From assembly GCA_002336405.1 (NCBI GenBank), contig DDEJ01000147.1, positions 1-14,467 on the forward strand: 14,467 bases of DNA, in the 5' to 3' direction. The notes below the pieces were generated by a model, which made no database searches, had not been told where the DNA came from, and saw only the letters and a program-made list of their open reading frames with translations. Below are positions 1-7,105 of this stretch, in pieces. This DNA comes from Rhodobacteraceae bacterium UBA1957 (GTDB taxonomy: Bacteria > Pseudomonadota > Alphaproteobacteria > Rhodobacterales > Rhodobacteraceae). The first letter of the stretch is position 1. Each line of letters opens with the position of its first letter. The position numbers and the translations under genes were made by a program.

Positions 1-54
1 CTCATGCATGAAAATCTCAATGAAAACCGCAATTTGGATTTCGAAAGCGTATAA
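1..54 (+). CDS. Possible C-terminal end of an upstream gene (partial)
   Basis: Frame 1 is open from the window edge to a TAA at 52-54 and reads LMHENLNENRNLDFESV. The piece is hydrophilic and could be the tail of a protein whose body lies outside the window. It is only 17 codons, so an open frame of this length could easily arise by chance. No family can be named. Confidence 0.2.
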   Translation, partial: LMHENLNENRNLDFESV

Positions 55-160
55 AATTTGGACGAATGAGAAAATCAGCCATTTTGCAGAGATCTGTCTA
101 AATGTGTTGGGCAAAGCCTCCCTGTGCTGCCGGGGGAGTTCTTCGTTAATGTGAGACCTC

Positions 161-204
161 TGGACAGTCCAAACCCACTTTATTAAATATCTGGCTAAAG
201 TGGG
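161..204. repeat. Two adjacent inverted repeats
   Basis: TGGACAGTCCA at 161-171 is a perfect 5+1+5 palindrome. Two bases later, CCCACTTTA (174-182) is matched by TAAAGTGGG (196-204), a perfect 9-bp inverted repeat with a 13-base loop. The sequence after the second arm (TAAGGAGG) is not T-rich, so this is unlikely to be a terminator. It may be an operator pair or part of a structured RNA. The repeats are seen directly; any function is unknown. Confidence 0.55.
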
Positions 205-247
205 TAAGGAGGCATTTGGGTGAAGTGTGTGCCCCATTTATGTTGTC

Positions 248-325
248 TGATCCCTCGCCGGATCCGCATCCTTGGACGACTGTCGGGTTGCAGCCCAACC
301 CCGCTGTGACTTATAAGCGGGATCA
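248..325 (+). promoter_or_regulatory. Possible folded 5' leader of yebC
   Basis: TGATCCC (248-254) is the exact reverse complement of GGGATCA (319-325), giving a 7-bp closing stem. Inside it, GGTTG (286-290) can pair with CAACC (296-300). Alternatively CCCGCT (300-305) can pair with AGCGGG (316-321), which competes with the closing stem for bases 319-321. Mutually exclusive stems 20-100 bases before a start codon could be a switch, but I recognise no known riboswitch or sRNA family here and the pairing may be chance. Confidence 0.22.
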
Positions 326-351
326 GGGATTCACGTTAGACGGAGTTTATG

Positions 352-1092
352 ATGGCCGGTCACTCAAAATGGGCAAATATCCAACACCGCAAGGGGCGTC
401 AGGATGCTGTGCGTTCGAAATTGTTCTCGAAACTTTCCAAAGAGATCACAGTTGCCGCCAAAATGGGCGATCCGGACCCCGAAAAAAACCCCCGTTTGCG
501 GATGGCGGTGAAAGAGGCCAAATCGGTTTCTGTGCCTAAGGACGTGATTGACCGTGCCATTAAGAAATCTACCGCTGGTGAAGATAATGATTATGAAGAA
601 ATACGTTATGAGGGCTATGGCCCAAATGGCGTAGCCGTGATCGTTGAAACGATGACTGATAACCGCAACCGCACGGCGTCGACTGTGCGGTCTACTTTTG
701 CCAAAAACGGTGGCAATCTTGGCGAGACCGGGTCCGTTGGCTTTATGTTTGAACGCACGGGCGAAGTTGTCTATGCGGCGGAAATTGGGGATGCGGACAC
801 TATCATGATGGCTGCGATTGAGGCCGGTGCGGAAGATGTTGACAGTAGTCATGAGGGGCATGTGATCACATGTGCTGATACTGATTTGAATATGGTTGGC
901 ACAGCGCTTGAAAGCGAATTGGGAGAAAGTGTTTCCACGAAATTGATCTGGAAACCAACAATGACCACCGAGTTAGATCTTGAGGGCATGCAGAAGTTGA
1001 TGAAACTGGTGGATGCTTTGGAAGATGACGACGACGTGCAACGCGTTACGTCAAATTTTGAAGCTTCCGATGAAGTTATGGACCAGCTTTAA
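352..1092 (+). CDS. yebC: YebC/PmpR-family DNA-binding regulatory protein
   Basis: The N-terminus [14 protein letters not shown] is the hallmark of the YebC/PmpR family, and the acidic C-terminus (EDDDDVQRV...) and length of 246 residues fit it. Family members are cytoplasmic; they have been described as transcriptional regulators and, for some, as translation factors that relieve ribosome stalling on proline-rich stretches. An ATG occurs at both 349 and 352. The GGAG at 342-345 is 6 bases from 352 but only 3 from 349, and the family begins MAGHSKW, so I place the start at 352. In many proteobacteria yebC precedes ruvC; no ruv gene follows here, so the gene appears to stand alone. Its codons 44-46 contain the run A AAA AAC, a heptamer type that can slip, probably by chance. 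Confidence 0.95.
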   Translation: MAGHSKWANIQHRKGRQDAVRSKLFSKLSKEITVAAKMGDPDPEKNPRLRMAVKEAKSVSVPKDVIDRAIKKSTAGEDNDYEEIRYEGYGPNGVAVIVETMTDNRNRTASTVRSTFAKNGGNLGETGSVGFMFERTGEVVYAAEIGDADTIMMAAIEAGAEDVDSSHEGHVITCADTDLNMVGTALESELGESVSTKLIWKPTMTTELDLEGMQKLMKLVDALEDDDDVQRVTSNFEASDEVMDQL

Positions 1093-1130
1093 GCGTATCA
1101 ACAAATATCAATCACATAACGACTTACTGC

Positions 1131-1146
1131 AAAAGATTCTCTTTTT
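1131..1146 (+). terminator. Weak candidate terminator after yebC
   Basis: AAAAGA (1131-1136) pairs with TCTTTT (1140-1145) around a 3-base loop, ending in a short T-run. The position, 39 bases after the yebC stop, is right for a terminator, but the stem has almost no G-C pairs, so it would be weak at best. Confidence 0.2.
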
Positions 1147-1418
1147 AAGATAGATTTTTGCGCAGCGTAATCTCGGCAAAATAGTCATAGGTACTGGTCG
1201 GTCGTGAGGAGCGTCTTTATCTATAGCCTTTATGAGGGCGTGGGTTTTTGATTTTCTGCGTGCTCTTTATATGCCTATTTATATGTGACGTTTTGTGTAG
1301 CCCTTCTTGGGCTGAAGTCGCTGGTTTGAACTGGCACTGCTGCTGAAGGTTTTTCGGATCGCAACTGTAAACACGGAATAAAATATTGGATATGATAAGG
1401 TTTGTGAGAGAAAGAGGC

Positions 1419-1447
1419 TTGAAATATGTATCAAAATATAACATTAT
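1419..1447 (+). promoter_or_regulatory. Candidate promoter for the winged-helix gene
   Basis: TTGAAA at 1419-1424 (5 of 6 matches to the sigma-70 -35 box) is separated by exactly 17 bases from CATTAT at 1442-1447 (4 of 6 to the -10 box). It lies about 70 bases ahead of the ATG at 1519. One copy of the direct repeat fills the spacer and the other begins within the -10 box, as expected if a repressor bound there. The assignment comes from sequence resemblance only. Confidence 0.35.
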
Positions 1448-1458
1448 GTATCAAAATA
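1425..1458. repeat. Two 14-bp direct repeats with a 20-bp period
   Basis: TATGTATCAAAATA occurs at 1425-1438 and again at 1445-1458, a perfect repeat with a start-to-start distance of 20 bp, about two helical turns. The inner 8 bases also occur inverted as ATTTTGAT at 1477-1484. The repeats lie 61-94 bases upstream of the small winged-helix regulator and overlap its candidate promoter, so they are plausible operator sites for autoregulation. The repeats are seen directly; the operator role is inferred. Confidence 0.6.
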
Positions 1459-1518
1459 AAGCATTGTTACCGATAAATTTTGATGAAATGAAATGTTGTT
1501 AGTTTGAAAGGTGGGGGT

Positions 1519-1800
1519 ATGTATAGGTATACTGCAGTAGCTCAATTGCGAGAAATAGTGATGACTATGGAGCGCGATCTTGGTCTAACAGCTTTGTCTC
1601 ATAATGAAAAAGAAGTCTTGTACGCGGTGCAGTCTGTTTTAGCAGTCTCCGATAGTATCGCCAAGTCGGATGAAATTAGATCCCATGATCTTGTTCAGGA
1701 CATGTCGCAACCGACATTTCATAGGGCGTTGAAAAGCCTTTTGGCGCGCGGTCTTCTCAGGCATGCACCGGATACCAAGGCGGGCTCGTATATTATGTGA
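1519..1800 (+). CDS. Small winged-helix DNA-binding protein
   Basis: The 93-residue product is almost certainly a DNA-binding regulator of MarR-like winged-helix type, though I cannot name its family. Residues 28-47 form one helix. Residues 54-80 (I-R-S-H-D-L-V, then S-Q-P-T-F-H-R-A-L-K-S-L-L-A-R-G-L-L) read as a helix-turn-helix with recognition helix, and residues 81-93 (P-D-T-K-A-G-S-Y) form a short wing. The protein ends right after the wing, so there is no ligand or dimerisation domain beyond the N-terminal helix (about 5-25). I place the start at ATG 1519 because AAGGTGGGG lies just before it (1507-1515); the frame also has a TTG at 1504 inside that site. No target gene is adjacent in a tight operon. 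The upstream periodic repeats suggest that it regulates itself. Confidence 0.75.
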   Translation: MYRYTAVAQLREIVMTMERDLGLTALSHNEKEVLYAVQSVLAVSDSIAKSDEIRSHDLVQDMSQPTFHRALKSLLARGLLRHAPDTKAGSYIM

Positions 1801-2026
1801 GGCGAGCCGATCTTTCTCAGAATGATGAATATTTTGGTCTTTGAATGCGCTCATTGATGAATGTCGCGGTCATGTTTGGTTGTCCGCGATAGCGGTTGGT
1901 GGCCTTTAGTGCTAAAACCGCTTTTATTTGAGTGATGGTGCAAGCGATGTGCTGCCGAGCATCTAATCCTTGAGAGCAGGACGTCCGCGTGGTACTGGCG
2001 GATGTTGTGCTTGTTAGGGTTTCCAT
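1801..2026. other. Intergenic region before the LysE-type gene
   Basis: No gene or clear regulatory element is visible. LysE/ArgO exporters often lie next to a divergent LysR-type regulator, but none of the six frames here gives a LysR-like N-terminus. The TTAGGG ribosome-binding site of the next gene is at 2014-2019. Confidence 0.4.
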
Positions 2027-2620
2027 TTGGCCGATTTTATCTCCGGGTTTAGCTTGGGTCTGTCGTTGATCATGGCGATTGGGGCGCAAAATGCCTTTGT
2101 GCTAAAATCGGGGCTGCGGCGAGAGCATATTTTTATCATCTGTACGCTGTGCGCGCTCAGTGACGCGGCACTTATTGCGGCAGGAATTTTTGGGTTTGGG
2201 TCTTTGTTGGACGCGGTGCCCAGCCTTGAAATCGTTATGCGTTGGGCCGGTGCGTGCTTTTTATCGGTGTATGGTGCCAAGAGCTTTCTGTCAGCATGGC
2301 GCGGTGGCGCAAGCCTGCAGGCTGCCGGAGCGTCCAACACATTGACGGCGTCGGTTCTAACATGTCTTGCGTTGACCTGGCTCAATCCTCACGTTTATCT
2401 CGATACAGTGGTGCTGCTTGGGGCGGTTGCGGCCCAGCACGATGATCGCTTTATTTTCGGTTTGGGGGCCGTTAGTGCAAGTTTTGTATTTTTCTATGCG
2501 CTTGGCTTTGGCGCGCGGTTGTTGGCGCCAGTATTTTCCAAACCGTTGGCTTGGCGGGTTTTGGATGCGTGCGTTGGGGCATTGATGTGGGCGATTGCGT
2601 TACATCTGTTTTTTGGCTGA
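2027..2620 (+). CDS. LysE/ArgO-type amino-acid exporter
   Basis: This 197-residue inner-membrane protein is an amino-acid efflux permease, probably for basic amino acids such as arginine or lysine. The family signature G-A-Q-N-A-F-V-L-x-x-G-L is at 19-30, and the second conserved region T-W-L-N-P-H-V-Y-L-D-T at 117-127. About six hydrophobic segments cover the chain, as expected for LysE. A stop codon (TAG) lies 12 bases upstream of the start in this frame, and no ATG precedes the conserved N-terminus. The start must therefore be TTG at 2027, which has AGGG at 2016-2019, 7 bases away. The EamA gene begins 42 bases after its stop in the same direction. The exact substrate cannot be told from sequence. 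Confidence 0.88.
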   Translation: MADFISGFSLGLSLIMAIGAQNAFVLKSGLRREHIFIICTLCALSDAALIAAGIFGFGSLLDAVPSLEIVMRWAGACFLSVYGAKSFLSAWRGGASLQAAGASNTLTASVLTCLALTWLNPHVYLDTVVLLGAVAAQHDDRFIFGLGAVSASFVFFYALGFGARLLAPVFSKPLAWRVLDACVGALMWAIALHLFFG

Positions 2621-2662
2621 TCAGCTCTTGCCTGTTGTTCAAATATAAGCGTTTATCAGTAA

Positions 2663-3568
2663 ATGTCTGAACATCCATCATCGCGGCCGGGGGTAGGTAT
2701 TGCCTGGATGGTTTTCACCGGGGTTCTGTTTGTGATGGTCACCGGGTTGGTGAAGTATCTTGGCCCCACGATGCCGGCGCCTCAAGCGGCTTTCCTGCGC
2801 TATGCTTTGGGGCTTATATTGTTGGTGCCGATGCTGCCGTTTCGGGAAGGATTGCGCTTGCAAAAGCATCAGTTGCGCCTGTCGGTCTGGCGTGGTGTGC
2901 TACATTCGGGTGCGGTGACGCTGTGGTTTTTTGCCATGGCCCGTATCCCGATCGCGGATGTGACGGCGATGAATTATATGGCGCCGATTTATGTCACGAT
3001 AGGGGCCGCTTTATTTTTAGGAGAGCGTTTGGCGCTGCGGCGTTTGGGGGCGATTGCATTTGCGTTGCTTGGCGTGATAATTATTTTGCGCCCGGGCTTT
3101 CGCGAAATAGGCGCCGGACATATGGCTATGGTACTCGCAACGTTGTTTTTTGGTGCGTCTTATCTTTTGGCCAAACGACTGACCGATGAGATGCCAGCCG
3201 GATTGGTGGTTGTCTTATTGTCAGTGATTGTGACCATCGCGTTGTTGCCAATGGCATTGGTGGTCTGGGTGCCACCCAGCGGATTTGACCTGATAATTTT
3301 ATTCCTTGTCGCCTGCATTGCCACTTTGGGGCATTACACAATGACCTTGGCCTTTAAGGCCACCTCTATCTCGGTCACACAGCCCGTCACCTTCTTGCAA
3401 TTGGTTTGGGCGGTTACTTTGGGTGTGGTAGTCTTTGGTGAGGCGGTTGATCCTTTTGTGGTGCTTGGGGGGGGGATCATTCTTGGGTCGGTGACGTTTA
3501 TCAGCTGGCGTGAGGCAACATTGCAGCGTCGTCTGCGCACGCCGCCTGTGCCTGCGACCAAGGTTTAG
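2663..3568 (+). CDS. EamA/DMT-family membrane transporter
   Basis: The 301-residue product has about ten hydrophobic segments arranged as two EamA repeats, the normal size and layout of drug/metabolite transporters of the RhaT/YdcZ type. The first repeat contains F-L-R-Y-A-L-G-L and, near residues 100-120, N-Y-M-A-P-I-Y-V-T-I-G-A, with G-E-R-L soon after. The second ends with T-F-L-Q-L-V-W-A and F-G-E-A, the usual end-of-repeat motifs. It is an inner-membrane permease, usually for metabolite or amino-acid export; the substrate is unknown. ATG 2663 has little ribosome-binding sequence, so translation may depend on the upstream lysE-type gene. A run of nine G at 3467-3475 encodes three glycines (GGG GGG GGG) in the second repeat and could be prone to slippage. 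Confidence 0.88.
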   Translation: MSEHPSSRPGVGIAWMVFTGVLFVMVTGLVKYLGPTMPAPQAAFLRYALGLILLVPMLPFREGLRLQKHQLRLSVWRGVLHSGAVTLWFFAMARIPIADVTAMNYMAPIYVTIGAALFLGERLALRRLGAIAFALLGVIIILRPGFREIGAGHMAMVLATLFFGASYLLAKRLTDEMPAGLVVVLLSVIVTIALLPMALVVWVPPSGFDLIILFLVACIATLGHYTMTLAFKATSISVTQPVTFLQLVWAVTLGVVVFGEAVDPFVVLGGGIILGSVTFISWREATLQRRLRTPPVPATKV

Positions 3569-3601
3569 GAGAGCATACTTTATTTTTAACCATGAGTTTT
3601 T

Positions 3602-4843
3602 ATGACTTTATTACCCACCAATAAAAATTATCGGCTGTTGTTTTCGGCTTCTGCCGTATCGAACCTTGGGGATGGGGTGTCGGCATTGGCGCTGCCATGG
3701 CTGGCCAGTCTGATAACCCGCGATCCGATGCTGATTGCCACCGTGGCTTTTGCCACCCGTCTGCCGTGGTTCATATGCTCAATTCCTGCTGGCGTGATAA
3801 CCGATCGATATGACCGCAAACATCTGATGGTTGGCGCAGATATCCTGCGAATTCTCTTGACTGCCGGGTTGGTGGTCTGCGCGCTGATGATCCCGCAGCC
3901 GGCGCCGGCAGGAGCAGCATTTGCTGCGATATTGATCGTATCGGGGCTGGCATTTTTGCTTGGGCTGGCTGAGGTGGTGCGCGACAATGCGGCTCAAACC
4001 GTTTTACCCTCTGTTGTGGCCAAGTCCGATCTGGAACGCGCAAATGGTCACTTGTGGAGCATCGAACAGATAATGGGGGCTTTCATCGGCCCGCCGCTGG
4101 CCGGGTTTATGATCGCTTGGGCTGTGCCTGCACCGTTTGTACTGGATACGTTGAGTTTTGCCCTGACGGCTGGAATGGTGCTTTTCATCGCAATTCCACC
4201 CCGACCTGCGGTGATCCGGCGTTCGGTCTGGCGTGAGGCGGTCGAGGGCATGGTATGGATACGGTCCCATCGGGTCATTTTACAACTGGCACTGATGCTG
4301 GGGGTGATGAACGCACTGGGGATGTTGGTGGTGACAATTTTGGTACTGTATTCACAAGAGGTGCTGGGTCTTAGCGTGATCCAACACGGACTGTTGTTGA
4401 TCGCCGGCGCGGCGGGAGGCGTGGTTGGCGGGCTGGTCTGTCCGAAAATAGCTGCCTTGTTAGGGCGCCGAAGCGCTTTGCACTGCGCGCTTCTGGGCTT
4501 GGCTGTGAGCAATGCGCTGCTGGCGCTTGTGCCTTCTGTACTGGTCGTGGCACTGGCGCTGTTTTTGGAAATGTTTGCGGCACTGTTGTGGAATGTGGTG
4601 ACGGTATCGTACCGCCAGCGTTTTATTCCCGATGCGCTGCTGGGGCGGGTCAACAGCATATACCGTTTTTTCGGGTGGGGTTTGCTGCCGTTTGGGGCGC
4701 TGGCATCCGGTGCGATTGTGGTCATGGCCGAACCGGACCTAGGCCGGGCGTTGGCGTTGAGAATGCCATTTATCATCGCGGCGGTCGGGTCTTTTGCAAT
4801 GTTGGTCTATGGGATGATTTGGCTGCATATTGACGAAACTTGA
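3602..4843 (+). CDS. MFS permease, EntS/MFS_3-like exporter
   Basis: The 413-residue protein has about twelve membrane segments and the major-facilitator motif A between the second and third helices (G-V-I-T-D-R-Y-D-R-K-H-L-M, residues 64-76). The N-terminus (N-Y-R-L-L-F-S-A-S-A-V-S-N-L-G-D-G) is typical of the MFS_3 group, which contains efflux proteins such as the enterobactin exporter EntS. The likely role is proton-driven export of an unknown small molecule from the cytoplasm. The gene begins 33 bases after the EamA stop and may share its transcript. No strong ribosome-binding site precedes ATG 3602. It ends 120 bases before the betI operon, which has its own operator and promoter, so its position alone does not make it a choline transporter. 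Confidence 0.85.
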   Translation: MTLLPTNKNYRLLFSASAVSNLGDGVSALALPWLASLITRDPMLIATVAFATRLPWFICSIPAGVITDRYDRKHLMVGADILRILLTAGLVVCALMIPQPAPAGAAFAAILIVSGLAFLLGLAEVVRDNAAQTVLPSVVAKSDLERANGHLWSIEQIMGAFIGPPLAGFMIAWAVPAPFVLDTLSFALTAGMVLFIAIPPRPAVIRRSVWREAVEGMVWIRSHRVILQLALMLGVMNALGMLVVTILVLYSQEVLGLSVIQHGLLLIAGAAGGVVGGLVCPKIAALLGRRSALHCALLGLAVSNALLALVPSVLVVALALFLEMFAALLWNVVTVSYRQRFIPDALLGRVNSIYRFFGWGLLPFGALASGAIVVMAEPDLGRALALRMPFIIAAVGSFAMLVYGMIWLHIDET

Positions 4844-4903
4844 CGGTTTGGGGGTGCACGGCTGAATGACACGCTTAAATGGCAAGAAGTTGTAGAATTT
4901 TTA

Positions 4904-4923
4904 TTGATTGACGGATCAATCAA
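4904..4923. promoter_or_regulatory. BetI operator (bet box)
   Basis: TTGATTGACGGATCAATCAA is a dyad with perfect 7-bp arms (TTGATTG and CAATCAA) and a 6-base centre. From general knowledge, BetI boxes in other proteobacteria have the same arms around an AACGTT-like centre, so this matches closely. It lies 42 bases ahead of betI and covers the -35 region of the adjacent TATAAT box, where bound BetI would block RNA polymerase until choline releases it. Confidence 0.85.
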
Positions 4924-4943
4924 AAATAAACTAAACATATAAT
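4915..4943 (+). promoter_or_regulatory. Candidate promoter of betICBA
   Basis: A perfect -10 hexamer TATAAT lies at 4938-4943. At the usual 17-base distance the -35 region would be 4915-4920 (ATCAAT), a poor match that falls inside the BetI operator. A better -35 match, TTGACG at 4908-4913, also lies in the operator and would be 18 bases from TAAACA at 4932-4937. With either choice the operator overlaps the promoter. Confidence 0.55.
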
Positions 4944-4965
4944 TGCCTTTTAAAAAGAGTTTATG

Positions 4966-5553
4966 ATGCCGAAAGTTGGGATGGAACCGATCCGCCGCGC
5001 CGCATTGGTCAAGGCAACAATCGCCGAGATTGGCGAGGCGGGCACACTGGATGTTACGGTCAGCCAGATAGCCAAGCGCGCGGGTATGTCCAGCGGGCTT
5101 GCCCATCATTATTTTGGCGGCAAAGATCAGATCTTTTTGGCCGCGATGCGTCACACATTGGCGCTGTATGCCGCCGAGGTGCGTGGGGCACTGTCGATGG
5201 CGTGCACGCCGCAAGACCGCATTGGGGCCATCGTCCGCGCCAGTTTTTCGCACAGCCATTTTCAACGCGATGTCATCGCCGCATGGCTTAATTTTTATGT
5301 TCTGGCACAGAGCTCACAACAGGCCCGACATCTTCTTGGTATCTATCAGCGGCGGTTGCGGTCAAATCTGATCTTCGCACTGCGCCCTTTGGTGGGGCTG
5401 CGGGCCGTGGATGTGGCCGAGCAACTGGCGGGTATGATCGACGGGCTTTATCTGCGCCAAAGCCTTGGCCAAAGCTTGGTCGACCCTGAAAGGGCAATCC
5501 GCCACGTGATGCGGGCCGTGGCGCTGGAACTGGCGCAGGGGCCGTCAAGATGA
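4966..5553 (+). CDS. betI: Choline-responsive TetR-family repressor BetI
   Basis: The 195-residue protein begins M-P-K-V-G-M-E-P-I-R-R, the typical BetI opening, and has a TetR helix-turn-helix at about 30-50 (V-S-Q-I-A-K-R-A-G-M-S-S-G-L-A-H-H-Y-F). The rest is the helical ligand-binding and dimerisation domain. BetI represses the bet genes and is relieved by choline. ATG codons occur at 4963 and 4966. The AAGAG at 4955-4959 is 6 bases from 4966 and the family starts MPK, so 4966 is preferred. A matching operator lies immediately upstream, so it probably represses itself with the whole operon. The TGA at 5551-5553 overlaps the betC start (ATGA), which implies translational coupling. Confidence 0.95.
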   Translation: MPKVGMEPIRRAALVKATIAEIGEAGTLDVTVSQIAKRAGMSSGLAHHYFGGKDQIFLAAMRHTLALYAAEVRGALSMACTPQDRIGAIVRASFSHSHFQRDVIAAWLNFYVLAQSSQQARHLLGIYQRRLRSNLIFALRPLVGLRAVDVAEQLAGMIDGLYLRQSLGQSLVDPERAIRHVMRAVALELAQGPSR

Positions 5554-7055
5554 GCTGCAACATCCTGATTTTCATGGTTGACCAACTTAACGGCACCTTG
5601 TTTCCCGATGGGCCGGCCGACTGGTTGCATGCGCCAAATCTGAAACGCCTTGCGGCGCGCTCAACACGGTTCAAGCGTGCCTATACCGCCTCGCCGCTCT
5701 GTGCGCCGGGGCGGGCGAGTTTCATGTCTGGTCAATTGCCCAGTGCCACGCGGGTCTATGACAACGCGGCCGAGTTTGCCTCGTCAATCCCGACCTATGC
5801 CCATCACCTGCGCCGTGGTGGATATCAGACAAGTTTGGCAGGAAAGATGCATTTTGTCGGCCCCGACCAGTTGCATGGCTTTGAGGAGCGTTTGACCACC
5901 GATATCTACCCTGCCGATTTTGGCTGGACCCCTGATTACCGCAGGGCTGGTGAACGGATTGAGTGGTGGTATCACAACCTTGGCAGCGTCACTGGCGCTG
6001 GTATTGGCGAAACCTCAAACCAGCTGGAATATGACGATGAGGTTGCCTATCACGCCACCCGCAAGCTCTATGATCTGGCGCGCGGAGAGGATGCGCGCCC
6101 GTGGTGCCTGACGGTCAGCTTTACCCATCCTCATGATCCCTATGTGGCACGTAAAAAATACTGGGATCTCTATGAGGATTGTGATCACCTGCTGCCGCAG
6201 GTGCCGTCCATTCCTTACGCAGATCAAGATGCTCACTCAAAGCGGATTTTCGACGCGAATGACTGGCGGTCTTACGAGATTTCGGAGGCGCAGATCAAAG
6301 CCTCGCGTCGGGCGTATTTTGCCAATATCAGCTATCTTGATGATAAGATCGGTGAGGTTCTGGACGTCCTTGAGACGACCAGACAAGAGGCGACGATCCT
6401 ATTTGTATCAGATCATGGCGATATGCTGGGGGAACGTGGCCTGTGGTTTAAAATGTCGTTCTTTGAGGGCGCTGCACGGGTGCCTTTGATGATCGCGGCG
6501 CCTGAGATGGCCCCGGGCGTTGTCACCGCGCCGGTGTCTACCATCGATGTCTGCCCGACGCTGTGCGATTTGGCGGGGATCAGCATGGCTGAGGTTATGC
6601 CCTGGACACATGGTGAAAGCCTGGTGCCTTTGGCTGCGGGCGGGGCACGCGGTCAAGCGGTGGCGATGGAATATGCGGCAGAGGCGTCCTATGCCCCGCT
6701 TGTCAGCCTGTGCTCGGGGTGGTGGAAATACATACGCTGTGTGCTGGATCCAGAACAGTTATTTAATCTTGAAAGCGACCCGCATGAGCTGTGCAATTTG
6801 GCCTCTAAGCCAGAGCATGCAAAGGTCTTGCAGGATTTGCGCGACCACTCCCATAGGCTGTGGGATCTGGATCGCTTTGATGCTGAAATTCGCGAGAGCC
6901 AGGCCCGTCGCTGCGTGGTCTATGAGGCGCTGCGCGAAGGTGGCTATTACCCTTGGGACTATCAACCGCTGCAAAAAGCTTCTGAGCGCTATATGCGCAA
7001 TCACATGGATCTCAACGCATTAGAAGCCAAAAAACGTGTTCCAAAGGCACCGTGA
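5550..7055 (+). CDS. betC: Choline-sulfatase BetC
   Basis: This cytoplasmic sulfatase hydrolyses choline-O-sulfate to choline and sulfate, feeding the next two enzymes. The 501-residue chain has the sulfatase fold: metal ligand D11 in M-V-D-Q; the C-A-P-G-R signature at 51-55, whose Cys51 must be converted to formylglycine by a maturation enzyme encoded elsewhere; G-K-M-H at 98-101; H193 and H195 in T-H-P-H-D-P; and [10 protein letters not shown] at 287-296 with the metal ligands D288 and H289, followed by K301. The C-terminal part (about 450-501, with Y-Y-P-W-D-Y-Q-P) matches the extra C-terminal region typical of choline-sulfatases. It starts within the betI stop codon (ATGA). Order and overlap match the betICBA operon known from Sinorhizobium meliloti. 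Confidence 0.95.
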   Translation: MSCNILIFMVDQLNGTLFPDGPADWLHAPNLKRLAARSTRFKRAYTASPLCAPGRASFMSGQLPSATRVYDNAAEFASSIPTYAHHLRRGGYQTSLAGKMHFVGPDQLHGFEERLTTDIYPADFGWTPDYRRAGERIEWWYHNLGSVTGAGIGETSNQLEYDDEVAYHATRKLYDLARGEDARPWCLTVSFTHPHDPYVARKKYWDLYEDCDHLLPQVPSIPYADQDAHSKRIFDANDWRSYEISEAQIKASRRAYFANISYLDDKIGEVLDVLETTRQEATILFVSDHGDMLGERGLWFKMSFFEGAARVPLMIAAPEMAPGVVTAPVSTIDVCPTLCDLAGISMAEVMPWTHGESLVPLAAGGARGQAVAMEYAAEASYAPLVSLCSGWWKYIRCVLDPEQLFNLESDPHELCNLASKPEHAKVLQDLRDHSHRLWDLDRFDAEIRESQARRCVVYEALREGGYYPWDYQPLQKASERYMRNHMDLNALEAKKRVPKAP

Positions 7056-7063
7056 GATATGTG

Positions 7064-7072
7064 CCCCCCCCC
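7064..7072. repeat. Nine-cytosine run in the betC-betB gap
   Basis: An uninterrupted C9 tract lies in the 50-base spacer between the betC stop and the betB start, 22 bases before the betB ribosome-binding site (AAGGAA, 7094-7099). Length changes here would not alter either protein, though they could change mRNA structure or spacing. Confidence 0.6.
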
Positions 7073-7105
7073 TGTGCCAATCATACTCAAATCAAGGAAC
7101 AATCA

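Larger units (their letters stand above)
55..351. other. Gene-free leader upstream of yebC
   Basis: I see no convincing coding region here. The stretch contains several dyads: CTCCC/GGGAG at 118-122 and 134-138, a TGGAC-A-GTCCA palindrome at 161-171, a 9-bp inverted repeat at 174-204, and a nested set of complementary segments at 248-325. A GGAG ribosome-binding site for yebC lies at 342-345. None of the stems is followed by a clear T-run, so they are not obvious intrinsic terminators. Confidence 0.5.
1093..1518. other. AT-rich gap with no supported gene
   Basis: This stretch of 426 bases between yebC and the small regulator has no convincing ORF; a 75-codon minus-strand frame at 1217-1444 has no recognisable protein character. 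It contains a weak AT-rich hairpin just after yebC (AAAAGA 1131-1136 with TCTTTT 1140-1145) and a small AGCCC/GGGCT hairpin at 1299-1313. At its right end lie the direct repeats and promoter-like boxes described separately. Confidence 0.5.

Noticed and set aside
216..539. Open frame of 107 codons overlapping the yebC start, in the -1 frame, with an A AAA AAC heptamer at 483-489 in yebC
   Set aside because: The heptamer is in the right phase for a -1 slip and would give a YebC fragment ending at 539, but A-runs are common, I see no downstream stimulatory structure, and the frame has no protein character. Most likely chance.
1217..1444. Minus-strand ORF of 75 codons in the AT-rich gap
   Set aside because: No recognisable domain, an odd composition, no ribosome-binding site I could support, and it runs into the direct repeats.
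1817..2089. Minus-strand ORF that might be a divergent regulator of the LysE-type gene
   Set aside because: It overlaps the start of the real exporter gene and its translation shows no LysR-type helix-turn-helix; no other frame does either.
4048..4776. Long minus-strand ORF of 242 codons
   Set aside because: It lies wholly inside the MFS gene on the opposite strand; Ser/Thr/Pro-rich low-complexity composition is typical of an antisense shadow.
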